A stretch of 64,000 nt of DNA from Chamaecyparis obtusa (taxonomy: Eukaryota > Streptophyta > Pinopsida > Cupressales > Cupressaceae): the NCBI GenBank assembly GCA_027943335.1, contig BSBK01001114.1:1-64000 (forward strand), written 5' to 3'. The notes beneath the pieces are model-generated. The model ran no database searches and was not told where the DNA came from. It saw only the letters and a program-made list of their open reading frames with translations. Made by a program: the position numbers and the translations under genes. This document shows positions 12,400 through 25,519 of this stretch, piece by piece. Each line of letters begins with the position of its first letter. The first letter of the stretch is position 1.

Positions 12400-15300
12400 A
12401 AGACATCAATGGGTCATAGGACATCCTAGTATGTATTAATGAAACCTAACATGTACATCAATGGGTCATAGGACTAACTTTAATATTTACTAAAAATGCA
12501 TTTACATAAGGGGTCATGGGTAACATAAGTGGTCATAGCTCATGTCTTAAGGAGTCGTGGGTAACATAAGTGGTCTTATTAGGCCTTAAGACACATACTA
12601 ATCAGGTCTTAAGGGGTCAAAAATTTATAATAAGAGGTCTTAAGGGGTCGTAGGTAACGTAAGAGGTCCTAATGTATAGATAATCTAGGACTATAAAGTA
12701 TCTTAAGGGGTCGTGGGCTATATAAGTTGTCCTAGACTGTCTTAAGGAGCCGTGGGTTATATAAGTTGTCCTAGACTGTCTAGTTAGGTCTATAAGTAGA
12801 GAAACAACTTAAAGATGTATACCTTATTTCCTAATATGACCTAATGTGAACTATTAGGATAGGTAATATGACCTAGAGTGTCTTAAGGAGTCGTGGGTAA
12901 TGTAAGTCCAGTCCTTGATTGTCTTAAGGGGTCGTAGGTAACATAATAGGTCCTAAGGTATAGATAAGAGTCATGGAGTGTTTTAAGGGGTCGTGGGTAA
13001 CATAAGAGGTCCTAAGGTATAGATAAGACATCAATGGGTCATATTACCTGTCCTAATTACCTGTCATAACGTACATAGATAAGAGTCATGTAGAGTGTCT
13101 TAAGGGATCGTGGGTAATATAAGTGGTCCTAGACTATCTTAAGGGGTCGTGGGTAACATAAGTGGTCCTAGAGTCATAATTGGTTCTAATTGAATCTAAT
13201 TAGACCTCCTAAATGGTTCTAATTGATTCTAATTGAGTCATAATTGGTCCTGGTATAGTTAGGTCTAGTTAAGTCTAATAGGTCCTAAATTTTGGTCCTA
13301 ATAGGTCCTAATTGGTCTAGCTACCTGTCTAATTGGTCATAATAGGTCCTAATATATTTAATTGGTCAGACTAATGTTGGTTAAAGACCTAATACCTGTC
13401 TAATTGGTCCTAATAGGTCCTAGTTAGGTCTACTTGGTCCTAATAGGTCTAGTTAGGTCTGCTTGGTCCTAATAGGTCTAGTTAGGTCTATAAGTAGAGA
13501 AACAACTTAAAGATGTATACCTTATTTCCTAGAATATGACCTAATGTGACCTATTAGGATAGGTAATATGACCTAGAGTGTCTTAAGGGGTTGTGGGTAA
13601 TGTAAGTCCAGTCCTTGATTGTCTTAAGGGGTCGTAGGTAACATAAGAGGTCCTAAGGTATAGATAAGAGTCATGGAATGTCTTAAGGGGTCGTGGGTAA
13701 CATAAGAGGTCCTAAAGTATAGATAAGACATCAATGGGTCATATTACCTATCCTAATTACCTATCATAATGTACATAGATAAGAGTCATGTAGAGTGTCT
13801 TAAGGGATCGTGGGTAATATAAGTGGTCCTAGACTATCTTAAGGGGTCGTGGGTAACATAAGTGGTCCTAGAGTCATAATTGGTTCTAATTGAGTTGGTT
13901 CTAATTGAGTCTAATTAGACCTCCTAACAGGTTCTAATTGATTCTAATTGAGTCATAATTGGTCCTGGTACTTGATTAGGTCTAGTTAAGTCTAATAGGT
14001 CCTAAATTTTGGTCCTAATAGGTCCTAATTGGTCTAGTTACCTATCTAATTGGTCATAATAGGTCCAGATAGGTTTAGTTAGGTCTATTTGGACCTAATA
14101 GGTCCTAATACATCTAATTGGTCAAACTAATGTTGGTTAAAGACCTAATACCTATCTAATTGGTCCTAGAATGTCTACTTGGTCCTAATAGGTAGATAGT
14201 TAGGTCTATAAGTAGAGAAAAACTTAGACATACCTTATTTCCTAATATGACCTAATGTTCAACCTATTATGGAGTCATGGAGTCATGGAGTGTCTTAAGG
14301 GGTCGTGGGTAGTTCATAAGAGGTCCTAAGGTATAGATAAGACATCAATCAGGTCATATTAGGTCTGTCCTAATTACCTGTCATAACAGGTCTAGATAGG
14401 TTTAGTTAGGTCTATTTGGACCTAATAGATCCTAATACATCTAATTGGTCAAACTAATTTGTTGGTTAAAGATCTAATACCTGTCTAATCAATCCTAATA
14501 GGTCCTAGTTAGGTCTACTTGGTCCTAATAGGTCTAGTTAGGTATTTAAGTAGAGAAACGACTTAGACATGTACCTTATTTCCTAATATGACCTAATGTG
14601 ACCTATTAGTCCACCTAATATGACCTAGAGTTTCTTAAGGGATCGTGGGTAACGTAAGTGGTCCTTGATTGTCTTAAGGGGTCATGGGTAACATAAAAGG
14701 TCCTAAGGGCCCGTCCTAGGTTACATTAATGGATCCTTGTATACATATATAATGGGTCTTTAGGATCTAAATAGGTCATGTGTATATGTCTTAAAATATC
14801 ATAAGGGATGTATAATGGTCCAATAATATTAATGGGTCGAAGAACATCATAAGTGGTCTAAGTCCAGTCCTAGGACATCCTAAATTTTTTTAATCGGTCT
14901 TGGGGGTCCTAAGGTTTTATATTTGTTTTAAGATTTCATAAGGGATCTAGATAAGAGTCCTAGAATGTTAATGGGTTGTAGGTGCAATATAAGCACGGTC
15001 CTAGACTACATCTTAAGGGGTCATGGGTAACAATGAGTCAAGTATATATATATGTGTCTTAAGGGGTCAGAGGTAACATAAGAGGTCCTAAGGGGTCCTA
15101 TGTTTCATTAGTGGATGATCCTTGTATGATAAATTAATTAAATCTAAGATGTACATAAATGTGTCCTAAGACAACCTAAGGTATGTTAATGGGTCTTGAT
15201 GATCTGAATGGGTCATAGATGTCTTAAAATGTTATAAGGGACATGTCTAATGGTCCAACAATTTTAATGGGTCGTAGACGCACGATAAGTGGTTTAAGGT

Positions 15301-15540
15301 ATCTTAGGTTACATTAATTGATACTAGTATGTCTTAAGGGTTCTTGTGGGCAACAATGGGTTCACATATGTATTAACAGAAGCTAAGATAGATGAATGTG
15401 TCATAGGATATTTTAATATATAATAATGGTTCGTATGGGTCTTAAGGAGTCCTATGTGTCAAGTAAGATGTCAGGTAATGTGTAAATTATAATAAAGGAT
15501 CCTAAGTGTCTTAATATGTCGTAAAAGAGAAATAAGTGTC
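12400..15540. repeat. 3.1-kb array of GGTCCTAA / GGGGTCGTGGGTAACATAAG units
   Basis: Degenerate tandem units built from 'ggtcctaa', 'ggtctagttaggtct', 'cttaaggggtcgtgggtaac' and 'aagaggtcctaaggtataga'. Higher-order copies begin at 'aagtagagaaac' at 12794, 13492, 14210 and 14548 (spacings 698, 718, 338). The first two ~700-bp blocks match nearly throughout. The right part (14700-15540) is more diverged. No ORF runs through it. Confidence 0.93.
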
Positions 15541-15697
15541 CTAGAAACTTATTGTACTACAATTTTTTAACATTTTTTAACATACTACTAGATCATTTTC
15601 AAAAATTGAACTACAATTTTCTAAAATTTTCACAAACTAAAAATTATAAATAAAACAAATAGCTAACTTTAATAAGTTTACTAAAAATGCATGTACA

Positions 15698-15767
<70 letters not shown>

Positions 15768-15961
15768 ATTCTTAATAATTACAATTTAAAATTTAAAATT
15801 TAACATTTTCTAACTCGAATCTTAATGTTTTCTAACATTTTTTAACATTTAGATAACATTTTCTAACATTTATACAAATTAAAAATTATTTAAAACAAAT
15901 AACTAGTTAAAATATATACAAAACATATTATTTACAATAAAAAATGAGAAAAATATGTGTA
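15541..15961. other. AT-rich region with a GT/GA microsatellite
   Basis: 15702-15766 is (GT)n followed by (GA)n. The flanks repeat 'ttttctaacatttt' and 'acaaattaaaaattat' several times. No coding signal. Confidence 0.8.
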
Positions 15962-16062
15962 CCTGGTACTGCTAGAAAATTGAGGAGGTCAACGAAGCTT
16001 GGGAAACGCTGGTGTGCTGGCGTGGTGACGTAGTTCACTCCAAGCCCAGGGGTCCACAAACT
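15962..16062 (-). other. Exon-like block on the minus strand near the right end
   Basis: On the minus strand one frame is open through SLWTPGLGVNYVTT and FVDLLNFLAVP and meets a possible donor (ag|gtacac) near 15961. It is clearly more GC-rich than its surroundings. A TATA-like 'tttataaatttt' lies about 40 bp upstream on the minus strand (16099-16112). No in-frame ATG was found nearby. It may be the first exon of the minus-strand gene whose later part is at 12050-12310, with the array as intron. Confidence 0.3.
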
Positions 16063-16129
16063 GCTACAATGAAAATGATAGGTAGAAAATGAAATCACCA
16101 AAATTTATAAAGAATCCGACCTTAAATGG

Positions 16130-16255
16130 GTTCGTGCGAAGTACGCACTTCACACGAAGCCACACAGGGGTCTTTGCACGAAGACCCCTATGTGGTGTCT
16201 TCGCACAAAGCCTGCAAAAGACTTCGGGCGAAGTGTTGACTTCACACGAAGACAG
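16130..16255. repeat. Right subterminal palindrome cluster
   Basis: Contains TTCGTGCGAAGT paired with ACTTCACACGAA across four bases (one mismatch), GGGGTCTT paired with AAGACCCC across TGCACG, and further copies CTTCGCACAAAG, CTTCGGGCGAAG and TTCACACGAAG. It is the counterpart of 7080-7210 and lies 40-200 bp inside the right TIR. Confidence 0.8.
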
Positions 16256-16295
16256 GAAAAAAAAATTTGTTAAAGATTTGGCAATTTCCTTCGTC

Positions 16296-16330
16296 CCAAA
16301 AAGTGGGACATAGCTTTGTGATTAAACCCC
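16296..16330 (-). repeat. Right terminal inverted repeat of the 10-kb transposon
   Basis: Reverse complement begins GGGGT, keeps ACAA at offset 12-15 and CACTTTTTGG at offset 26-35, as in the left TIR. Confidence 0.8.
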
Positions 16331-16461
16331 ATGGTGAATATCATGTGACTTGATATTTTGTGGCCATTACTCCTAATATCATGAGATGTTATATCTATAA
16401 ACTTGATATTACATTGTGGTAATATCTAACCATTTTTTTATCCTCCCTAGCTAAGAGGGAG
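16331..16461 (+). other. Copia 3' non-coding tail and polypurine tract
   Basis: Resumes the 132-bp repeat interrupted at 6267, then 'attacattgtggtaatatc', 'ccctagctaagagggag' and the LTR start. The same order, with 'ccctagctaagagggagtgtt', occurs at 24360-24448. Confidence 0.85.
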
Positions 16462-16565
16462 TGTTGATGTTTGGTAGCTTTAGTCAGATAAACCTATGAG
16501 ACAATACTATTGTATACATACATACATACATACATACATGTGTGTGTGTGTGTACATATACATAT

Positions 16566-17655
<1,090 letters not shown>

Positions 17656-18376
17656 TAGTATTGTGTTAGAGAAATTAATATAATAAGAGAGAGCTTGTTG
17701 CCTTTGAAAAGCACATACAATCGGGAGTGTTATTACATTTATAGTGATCCTCACAAAATCAACACACATAAAAAATTTCATGAGTGTCGATTAACCCAAT
17801 TTTAGAACTATCTTGTTACACAACTTCTCATGAGCATAATTGTTATGTAATGATGTTCTAAAACTAACAAAATCCTCAATCACTTTTTGTATCATCCTAA
17901 AAAGTAAGTACCCTTAATTGGGTGTTCATTTTAGCCCTATTTTAGTTTGTATGGGTTCCCACATTAATTTCACATTCTCCTAACACTTATTGGACCTTCA
18001 AATTAACATTATGAGTCCTATATTGATTCAATTTTTTTAAAACTTGAGGTTAGCCCTTATTTCTAACTATTCATCTATTTGAATCCTCCAATCAAATAAT
18101 TTATTCCATCACCTAGGCCCTATATCCCTATTTTCAGCCTCCATGACTTTTTATGACCTTGGATTGAGCTATACCTAGAAATCATGCACCTGTTAGCTAT
18201 CTGGGACCCATAGTCCAAAATTTTTCTCATTTTCCCAAGTAAAGAATGCCATTGGAATTCTGTCCCCTAGGAATTAGGCCCAGATTTGTCCCAAGGCCCA
18301 ATGAAAGGGTATTTACGAGAGATTTACTTCGGCGGTTGGCCTACCTAAGTTTTAACCCCCGAAATGATGGATTGAG

Positions 18377-18384
18377 TATATAAA
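18377..18384 (+). promoter_or_regulatory. LTR TATA box, conserved in three copies
   Basis: TATATAAAC followed by CTCCTATCTCTCC. The same context occurs at 34566-34573 and 61940-61947, in the other two LTR copies, which supports it as the LTR promoter. Confidence 0.7.
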
Positions 18385-19305
18385 CCTCCTATCTCTCCTC
18401 ATTTTGGTATCCATTATCAATTGCAAGTATTCATGGTCAATCAAACAATCAGAGTTCAAGATCTCTTCTATAATTTAGCATCCAAGTCTTTAATCCTTTA
18501 AAGCATTCTTACTCTTTCTTCATCAATAATTGTTGGAAAACTAAAAACATCCATCATTCAAAGAATGTATTTCATGATTTCATTTTGGATCAAGTTATTG
18601 CATCAACATTGGTAATCACATCCAAAGAGGTATTACATCATCAAGGTATAAGGCAATTTACAATTTAGATTTGGTTTCTATTTCATCCTTGTTTATGCAA
18701 TTTCCTTTCATTTTTAAGGTTAATTCCTAAATAGGGTTTGAAAAAGGTAAACCCATTTAGCCAACCTTCATCCCCATTATTCTATGTGCACGAACAGGTT
18801 ACAGAGCCACTGGATAGGAATTGAAAAGATCGGACATAGTCAGAGAGACACAAAAAGTTTTAGTCAAAGTTGTTGGGTACAGAATGCCATTGGCAATTTT
18901 TCCTTGCATACAGAACGAGTTTTATCCTATCCCTAGCATTTTCAACTCAAATTTGGTAGAGAGTCAAATTATAGTCTTTAGGGCCCAGATCTATAGTTTA
19001 TAGATCATTCTGAGATTTCGATAGTCAAAAATTCAGATCTGAAAGCTCACTTCTCCTATTTCATTTCCATGTGCATTCAAATACTTCTCCATTCCCTTTC
19101 ACATCATTTTTCTCATTTGGATTATATCAGATCTACTCTTATTTAGTCTCTTATATTTCCATATCATTCATATCCTTCTCAATTCTAAGTAACAAAGGAA
19201 GAAAAACCCTTCAAGCATAGATATTGCATTAGCATCTTTTAAGTGGTATTAATCATATTTGTCTTGGGGTGGTTTTGTATTCCAATGTGTCATATGAATT
19301 GGGAA

Positions 19306-19996
<691 letters not shown>

Positions 19997-20008
19997 GTGG
20001 TATCAGAG
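19997..20008 (+). promoter_or_regulatory. Primer binding site, initiator-Met tRNA type
   Basis: tggtatcagagt directly after the LTR; it matches the plant copia primer site except for the last base. Confidence 0.92.
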
Positions 20009-20067
20009 TAGGTGTGAAATAGAAGATCAAGATCAGACTTTTATATTAAATCTACCTAAATATATCT

Positions 20068-21016
20068 TTGTGTGATAAAATTACTATATTCATCAAAATG
20101 GTGATCGGAGTTAGACTTGAGGATAGACTAGAAGGTACCTCCAATTTTGTGGATTGTAAATTTTGGATGTTACTAACATTTAAAGAGAATGAATTAATCA
20201 CAGTGGTGAAAGAGAAGGAACCTGAACAAAATGAGAAAGATGAAAAGATTCAATGGGAAAAGAATAATACGAAAGCAATGAAGATGCTAGTAGATGGAGT
20301 GAAGGATCATCTAGTGTCTATAATTATCATATTAGATTTAGCATATGTCATGTTCAAAGCACTTGAAGAAATTTTTGAGATAAACAACTCTAGTGGAGTC
20401 CTTACTCTCAAAAATCAACTTAGTCAAATGAAGATGAATCAAGGAGATACTATCACCATACTTTATGAGAATAACTGGTTTGAGAAATTAACTCTCTACA
20501 ATTGGTCATGATTATGATAGTAAGGAACTATCAATGATAGCTCTAAAAAAACTACCTATCTCTTGGGAATTATTTATTCAAGGCATTAGTGCTTGGGCTA
20601 AACTCCCCAAATTTGAACAATTGAAAACAGATTGCATCCAAGAAGATTCAAGGTTGATATCCAGAGGGATCGGTATAAATGCTCCTAAAGATGAAATTCA
20701 AATCCTTCACACTCAAACTCACACAAGAGGAAATAAGTTTAATAACACAAGAAAAAGGGGTAATAACACTAATGGGAAATAATAATCAAAGAAAATGAGA
20801 GACCTGTCCAGAGTACAATGTTATAGATGTGATAAATATGGTCATCTTGCGATGAAGTGCCCAAATAGAACAAAATCCCAAGCTTATTTCGTTGAAGTTA
20901 GAAATATGGATACAAATTCAAAGAAACTCATATTTTACTCTTCCCTATCTAGTCAAGTTACAAATAGCATGAACACTTGGGTGATAGATAGTGGGGCCTC
21001 CAAGCACATAACATGA
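20068..21016 (+). pseudogene. gag: Copia gag and protease region
   Basis: Gag probably starts at ATG 20098 (MVIGVRLEDRLEG). It resembles copia gag (UBN2-type) proteins, with LKNQLSQMKMNQGDTI typical of the conserved middle. A frameshift near 20510-20530 moves the rest to another frame. The zinc knuckle CYRCDKYGHLAMKC (20818-20859) is an intact CX2CX4HX4C. After it, WVIDSGASKHIT holds the D-S-G of the aspartic protease. The protein forms the particle and binds RNA; the protease cleaves the polyprotein. Not functional as a single reading frame because of the shift and stops (TGA after KHIT at 21014). Confidence 0.88.
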
Positions 21017-21329
21017 TTCTAAGGACACCTAGATTCTATTGAGGAAACTTCTGATGAAGAAGTAACTATTGGAGATGAATAGACTATCCAGTAAAAGGAA
21101 TTTGGTCCTATACTATTCAACTCAAATCTGGTATCTCACTCCAACTCACAAGAATACTATGTGTACTTGGGATCAAAAGAAACTTAGTCTCTATTTCAAC
21201 TCTTGAAAACAAGGGATACAAGATCACATTTAAGGAAGGAAAAGTACTAGTTTGGCCCAAGAACTCTTACATTAAAAATGTTCACACTATTGGTATAAGA
21301 CAAGGATGTCTTTATAAACTATGTACTTC

Positions 21330-22309
21330 TCCTTCTGGAGCCCTAATTCATGAGTCAACTAATGAGAATGAAATTTGGCATAGGAGACTAGGGAATTTCC
21401 ACTTTCATGGTTTACCCTCTTTAGAGAAGATGGTCATTGGTCTACCAAAACTCAAAACTGAACATGTAGGGACCTTCAAAGGTTGTGCATTAGGGAAGAA
21501 TACCAAAAGCATTTTTCACAATAGTGAAAGTAAATCTAAAAAATGTACTAGAACTTATACATTCTGATTTATGTGGACCTATGTTTGTTCCCTCCATTGG
21601 AGGATTTTTGTATTACATTATGTTTTTAGATGACTACTCTAGGAAAACTTGGATATATTTTCTTAAGTGTAAAGAGTCTGAAGAAATTCTCTTAAAGTTT
21701 AAAGAATTTAAGGCTCTAGTAGAAAATTTATCTAGAAAGAGTATTAAAACACTAAGAATAGACAATGGGAAGAAATACACTTCAAAAACTTTCCAAAACT
21801 TTTGTAAAAATACTGGGATTAAGTGGGAGTACATTGTTCCTTACAACCCTCAACAAAATGGAGTTGCAGAAAGAAAGAAAATAGAACTGTTGTTGAATGT
21901 GCCAAAGCCATGAATCATGACCAAAAACCTAGAATCTCACCTCTGGGTAGAAGCTTCTAGTATTGTCGTTTACATTCAAAATAGATTTCCTCATTCTCAT
22001 CTAGAAAATAAGACTCCTGAAGGAGTATTCATTGGAACTAAACCTAATATAAGCCATCTTAGGATATTTGGATGCCCAGTCTACATTCATATTCCTAAGG
22101 AGAAAAGAACCAAATTAGAACCTTCTGGGAAGAAAGGAATTCTAGTTGGTTATAGTGGAACTTCCAAGACATACATAATTTACATACTAAGACAAAGAAA
22201 TATTAAACTAAGTAGAGATGTGATCTTTGAGAAAGATATTGCATTGAAAAGATCTAAAGATGAAAATGAAATGAATGATTATTTTCAAGAAGATCTCTCT
22301 CAATATTAA
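21330..22309 (+). pseudogene. pol (INT): Copia integrase
   Basis: A GAG-pre-integrase-like segment (IWHRRLGNFHFHGLPSL, near 21375) has the two His of the HHCC finger, but the paired Cys is partly lost (GCALGKN). The rve core follows: HSDLCGP (first D), LRIDNGKKY (second D) and NGVAERK (Glu), so the DDE triad is present. A frameshift separates the core end (about 21880) from LWVEASSIVVYIQNRFPHSH, TPEGVFIGTKPNISHLRIFG (21917-22309). Integrase inserts the cDNA in the nucleus. The frame breaks make this copy inactive. Confidence 0.9.
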
Positions 22310-22416
22310 GAAGGGGATATAAGAAATCATTGAGGATGATGATTTCATTGATCACATGGATGCCTCTAAAGTGACTAGAAAAAATAAGAAAAGACCTATA
22401 TGGGCTAGGAAGATGA

Positions 22417-24078
22417 TTGAAGAAGCATCAAGCAGGAAGATATGTAGCCCCTTTAGGTACTTCTGGAGAAAGAAAAAGGCCTAACAAATTTTCTAGCTAT
22501 GTTGCACTAATGAGTGAATTAATAAAATCAGAGCCTTCAAATGTTGAGGAATCTCTTCAACACCTTACTTGGAAGGATGTCATGACAGACGAATACAATT
22601 TTATGATTAAGAATGATGTATGGGATATTGTACCCAAGCCCAAAAATAAATCAATGGTCTCCTCCAAATGGTTATTCAAAATCAAACATGCAGCAAATGG
22701 AAGTATATAAAAATCCAAGGCAAGGTTTGTTGCTAGAGGTTTCTCTCATAAAGAAGGAATTGACTATGAATAAACATTTGCTCCAGTTTCTAGGTATACC
22801 TCTATCAGAATTGTAATTGCTATTGCTTCATCTAAGGGTTGGAAAATCCATCAAATGGATGTGAAGACTGCTTTCCTGAATGGAGTTATTGAAGAAGTAT
22901 ACCTAGAGCAACCTGAAGGATTTGTAGTTCACATTAAATAGTTGCATGTTTACAGATTAAATAAAGCATTCTATGGTCTCAAACAAGCTCCTAGAGCTTG
23001 GTATGAGAGGATCGATCATTATCTATCAAAGCTTAACTTCTCCAAAAATGATGCAGACCCATATCTCTATTTCAAAGTATTAGATGGAGACATGTTGATT
23101 CTAATTCTCTATGTTGATGATTTATCAATCACAAGGGAAGAGAACCTCATCACAAAATGAAAACAAGACCTAGCATCCGAATTTGATATGAAAGACTTAG
23201 GAATTATTCATTTTTTTCTCAAATTAGAAGTGTGGCAACAAGAAAATAACATATTTATAAATCAAGGAAAGTATATTGTAGACATCCTCAAGAGATTCAG
23301 AATGATGGACTGTAAGCCCATGTCTACTCCAATGGATACAAATTTACTCAAAATCAAAGAAGAAGCTAATGACTCAAAGCCTACAAATTCTACCCTCTAC
23401 AGACAAATAATCAGGTCCTTGATGTACTTAGTAAACACTAGGCCAGATATTTGCTATGCAGTAAATTCACTTAGTCAGTTCATGTGTGAACCAAAGAAAA
23501 TACACCTAGTAGCAACTAAACACATCCTAAGATATCTTCAAGGCACAATTAGATATGGTTTGAGATATAAATATGTGGACCTATACTTGCATGGATACAC
23601 TAATTTAGATTGGGATGGAAACATTATGGATCGAAAAAGCACCTCTGGATGTTTCTTCAATTTAGGATCAACCATGATTTCTTGGTTCAACAGAAAAAAA
23701 TCCCTAGTAGCTCAAAGTTCCACTAAAGCAAAATATATTGCAGCATCTATGGGAGCACGAGAAGGAGTATGGTTGAGAAAACTTCTAGTTGGACTATTTG
23801 GAAAACCATTAAAGCCCACCATTATTCATTGTGAAAATCAAAGTTGCATTAAACTATCCTTGAATCCAGTGTTTCATAACAGGTCCAAATATATTGAGAT
23901 ACCTTATCACTACATTAGAGACATGGTAGAGAAGAATGTGGTGGAGCTGAAATATGTTAGTGTAGATGAACAAACAATAGATATACTCACCAAGCCTCTT
24001 GCAAAGACTAAGGTAAAGTACTTCAAAGGTAAACTTGGTATAATTGTAATTTCTAAGAATGAATCTCAGTATCTTTGA
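22417..24078 (+). pseudogene. pol (RT-RH): Copia reverse transcriptase and RNase H
   Basis: RVT_2 motifs in order: [81 protein letters not shown] and the catalytic LYVDDL. They continue through LGIIHFFLKLEV and YLVNTRPDICYAVNSLSQF to the RNase H domain with STSGCFFNLGSTMISW and AQSSTKAKYIAASMGAREG. The whole region is in one frame, with nonsense codons near 22708, 22771, 22940 and 23158. It ends with ADILTKPL-like sequence and a stop at 24076. This is the best preserved part of the element, and the YVDD motif is intact. Confidence 0.95.
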
Positions 24079-24235
24079 TCATTTTACTAATCAAATATTT
24101 CTTTGTTATCATAAGTGTTATTTCATGAACATATAGTTGATTTGTTTGCATCATGAATATATAGGTGATTTGTGTGCATCATAATCATGATGATTATGTC
24201 CCTATGGAAGATGCACATACACTTTCATTAGAAAT

Positions 24236-24444
24236 ATGAGTACTTAATGATCATCATGAGACTTGATGTTAGTAGGCCATTACTCTGAGTACTTGGTGAA
24301 TAGCATGGATTTGATATTTTTAGGCCATTACTCTTGATACTATGAGATAATATCATTTATCATTTCTAATATTACATTGAGGTAATAATTTATTCATATT
24401 GTGTATAAATCTTTTCATAATCATCATCCCTAGCTAAGAGGGAG
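24236..24444 (+). repeat. Copia 3' non-coding repeat and polypurine tract
   Basis: Two half-units of the 132-bp repeat (atcatcatgagacttgatgt and acttggtgaatagcatgg) followed by 'attacattgaggtaata' and ccctagctaagagggag. The same family occurs at 5815-6267/16331-16461 in the other copia element, linking the two as relatives. Confidence 0.85.
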
Positions 24445-25036
24445 TGTTAATGTTATAGCTTCAGTCAGATTGATCGATTGGAATCATCTCTGAATAAAAT
24501 ATAATTAAATACATTATATATATAATAATAATAATAATGTATAAAATATTAGTTGTGTTATTCATTGATCGATACATATCATTATCGTGCGGCAGTAAGT
24601 AAATGAGGTTACGATATTGTAACACACAATAGCATGTGTTACGATACATAATATGTATATGTAACACATACTATTATATATGTTACAATATGTATTACCT
24701 ATCATAACAGGAATATATAAACCAAATCTTACACACCACTGTCAATACAAAAATTGTATACTCAGTGATATTTGTTATGAAATGGTATGTGTCACAGGAA
24801 TTAAAAGAGTAGAGCATGTCTCATGTAGAGACATATCTCATGTAGAGACATGTCTCTACATGATACATGATCTCTTACTGGTATTTATAATCATTATAGA
24901 TCTGCACTTGAAGACACATAAATAAATAGTAGTGATCTTCTAAGTGCATAATCATATATAGTATAATATAAATTTTGATATACGTTCATATATAAAGAAA
25001 AATTAATATATCATCTTTGATCTAGGATCCTTAACA
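24445..25036 (+). repeat. 3' LTR of the copia element
   Basis: 592 bp, tgttaatg...ccttaaca. Apart from the AT tract it aligns with 19306-19996 along its length. Confidence 0.92.
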
Positions 25037-25080
25037 GGGAAAAATAGCCCTTTCATGTGATCTCATTTTCCTATTGTACA

Positions 25081-25519
25081 TTTTGGTGAACCCAACTTAT
25101 CCATCATTTCCTCTTTTTTATTTTGGTGGTTAGATCCTCCTTGCATGATAGTCTCACTTTGATTTGGCCTCTAGATATACTTCGTATACATTGCATTAAT
25201 CAATATTTACATCATGCCTTTGCTACATTGTAGGCATTTAGATATTCTTTTCATGCACTACATTGTTGTAGTTTTAGACATTTAGATCTAATTACATTCA
25301 TTTGAACTTCTCTCATAGATCCATTACATTCTTTCATTTCATTTTCATGCTTGCATGTTTAAAAATAATATAAAAAATATAAAAACATTTCATTTTAGAC
25401 ATTAGTTAGTAATCATTGCATTGCATATAGATCCTTTCATTTCTTGTTTATGCACTTGCATTGGAAATATATACATATAGTTTCATACATTTTGGATATA
25501 TCATCGTGAATATTTTTTA
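25081..25519 (+). other. Primer site and leader of the host gypsy element
   Basis: ttttggtgaacccaacttat immediately follows the LTR end and is the likely primer site; the tRNA was not identified. The rest is AT-rich leader with repeated 'catttagat' and 'cattgcat'. Confidence 0.55.

Larger units (their letters stand above)
6268..16330 (+). mobile_element. 10.06-kb TIR DNA transposon of unassigned superfamily
   Basis: The ends form a 35-bp imperfect inverted repeat (6268-6302 and 16296-16330), both starting GGGGT with a shared internal CACTTTTTGG. The element interrupts a 132-bp tandem array. Joining the flanks 'gagtacat' and 'atggtgaatatc' restores the repeat unit, which defines both ends. 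The duplicated target is short and ambiguous (AT, ATG or ATGG). Contents in order: palindromic subterminal block (7080-7210), TATA box and transposase-like gene on the plus strand (7254-10573), 155-bp tandem repeats, an ATCATCTAATC minisatellite, a minus-strand coding remnant (12050-12310), a 3.1-kb GGTCCTAA-type array, a minus-strand exon-like block (15962-16062) and a second palindromic block (16130-16255). It is not CACTA (no CACTA ends), and no hAT, MULE or Tc1 motif was seen. Confidence 0.85.

Noticed and set aside
6268..16330. CACTA or PIF/Harbinger identity for the 10-kb transposon
   Set aside because: Ends start GGGGT, not CACT(A/G). The gene lacks TNP2/DUF4216 or Harbinger motifs, and the duplication length is unresolved.
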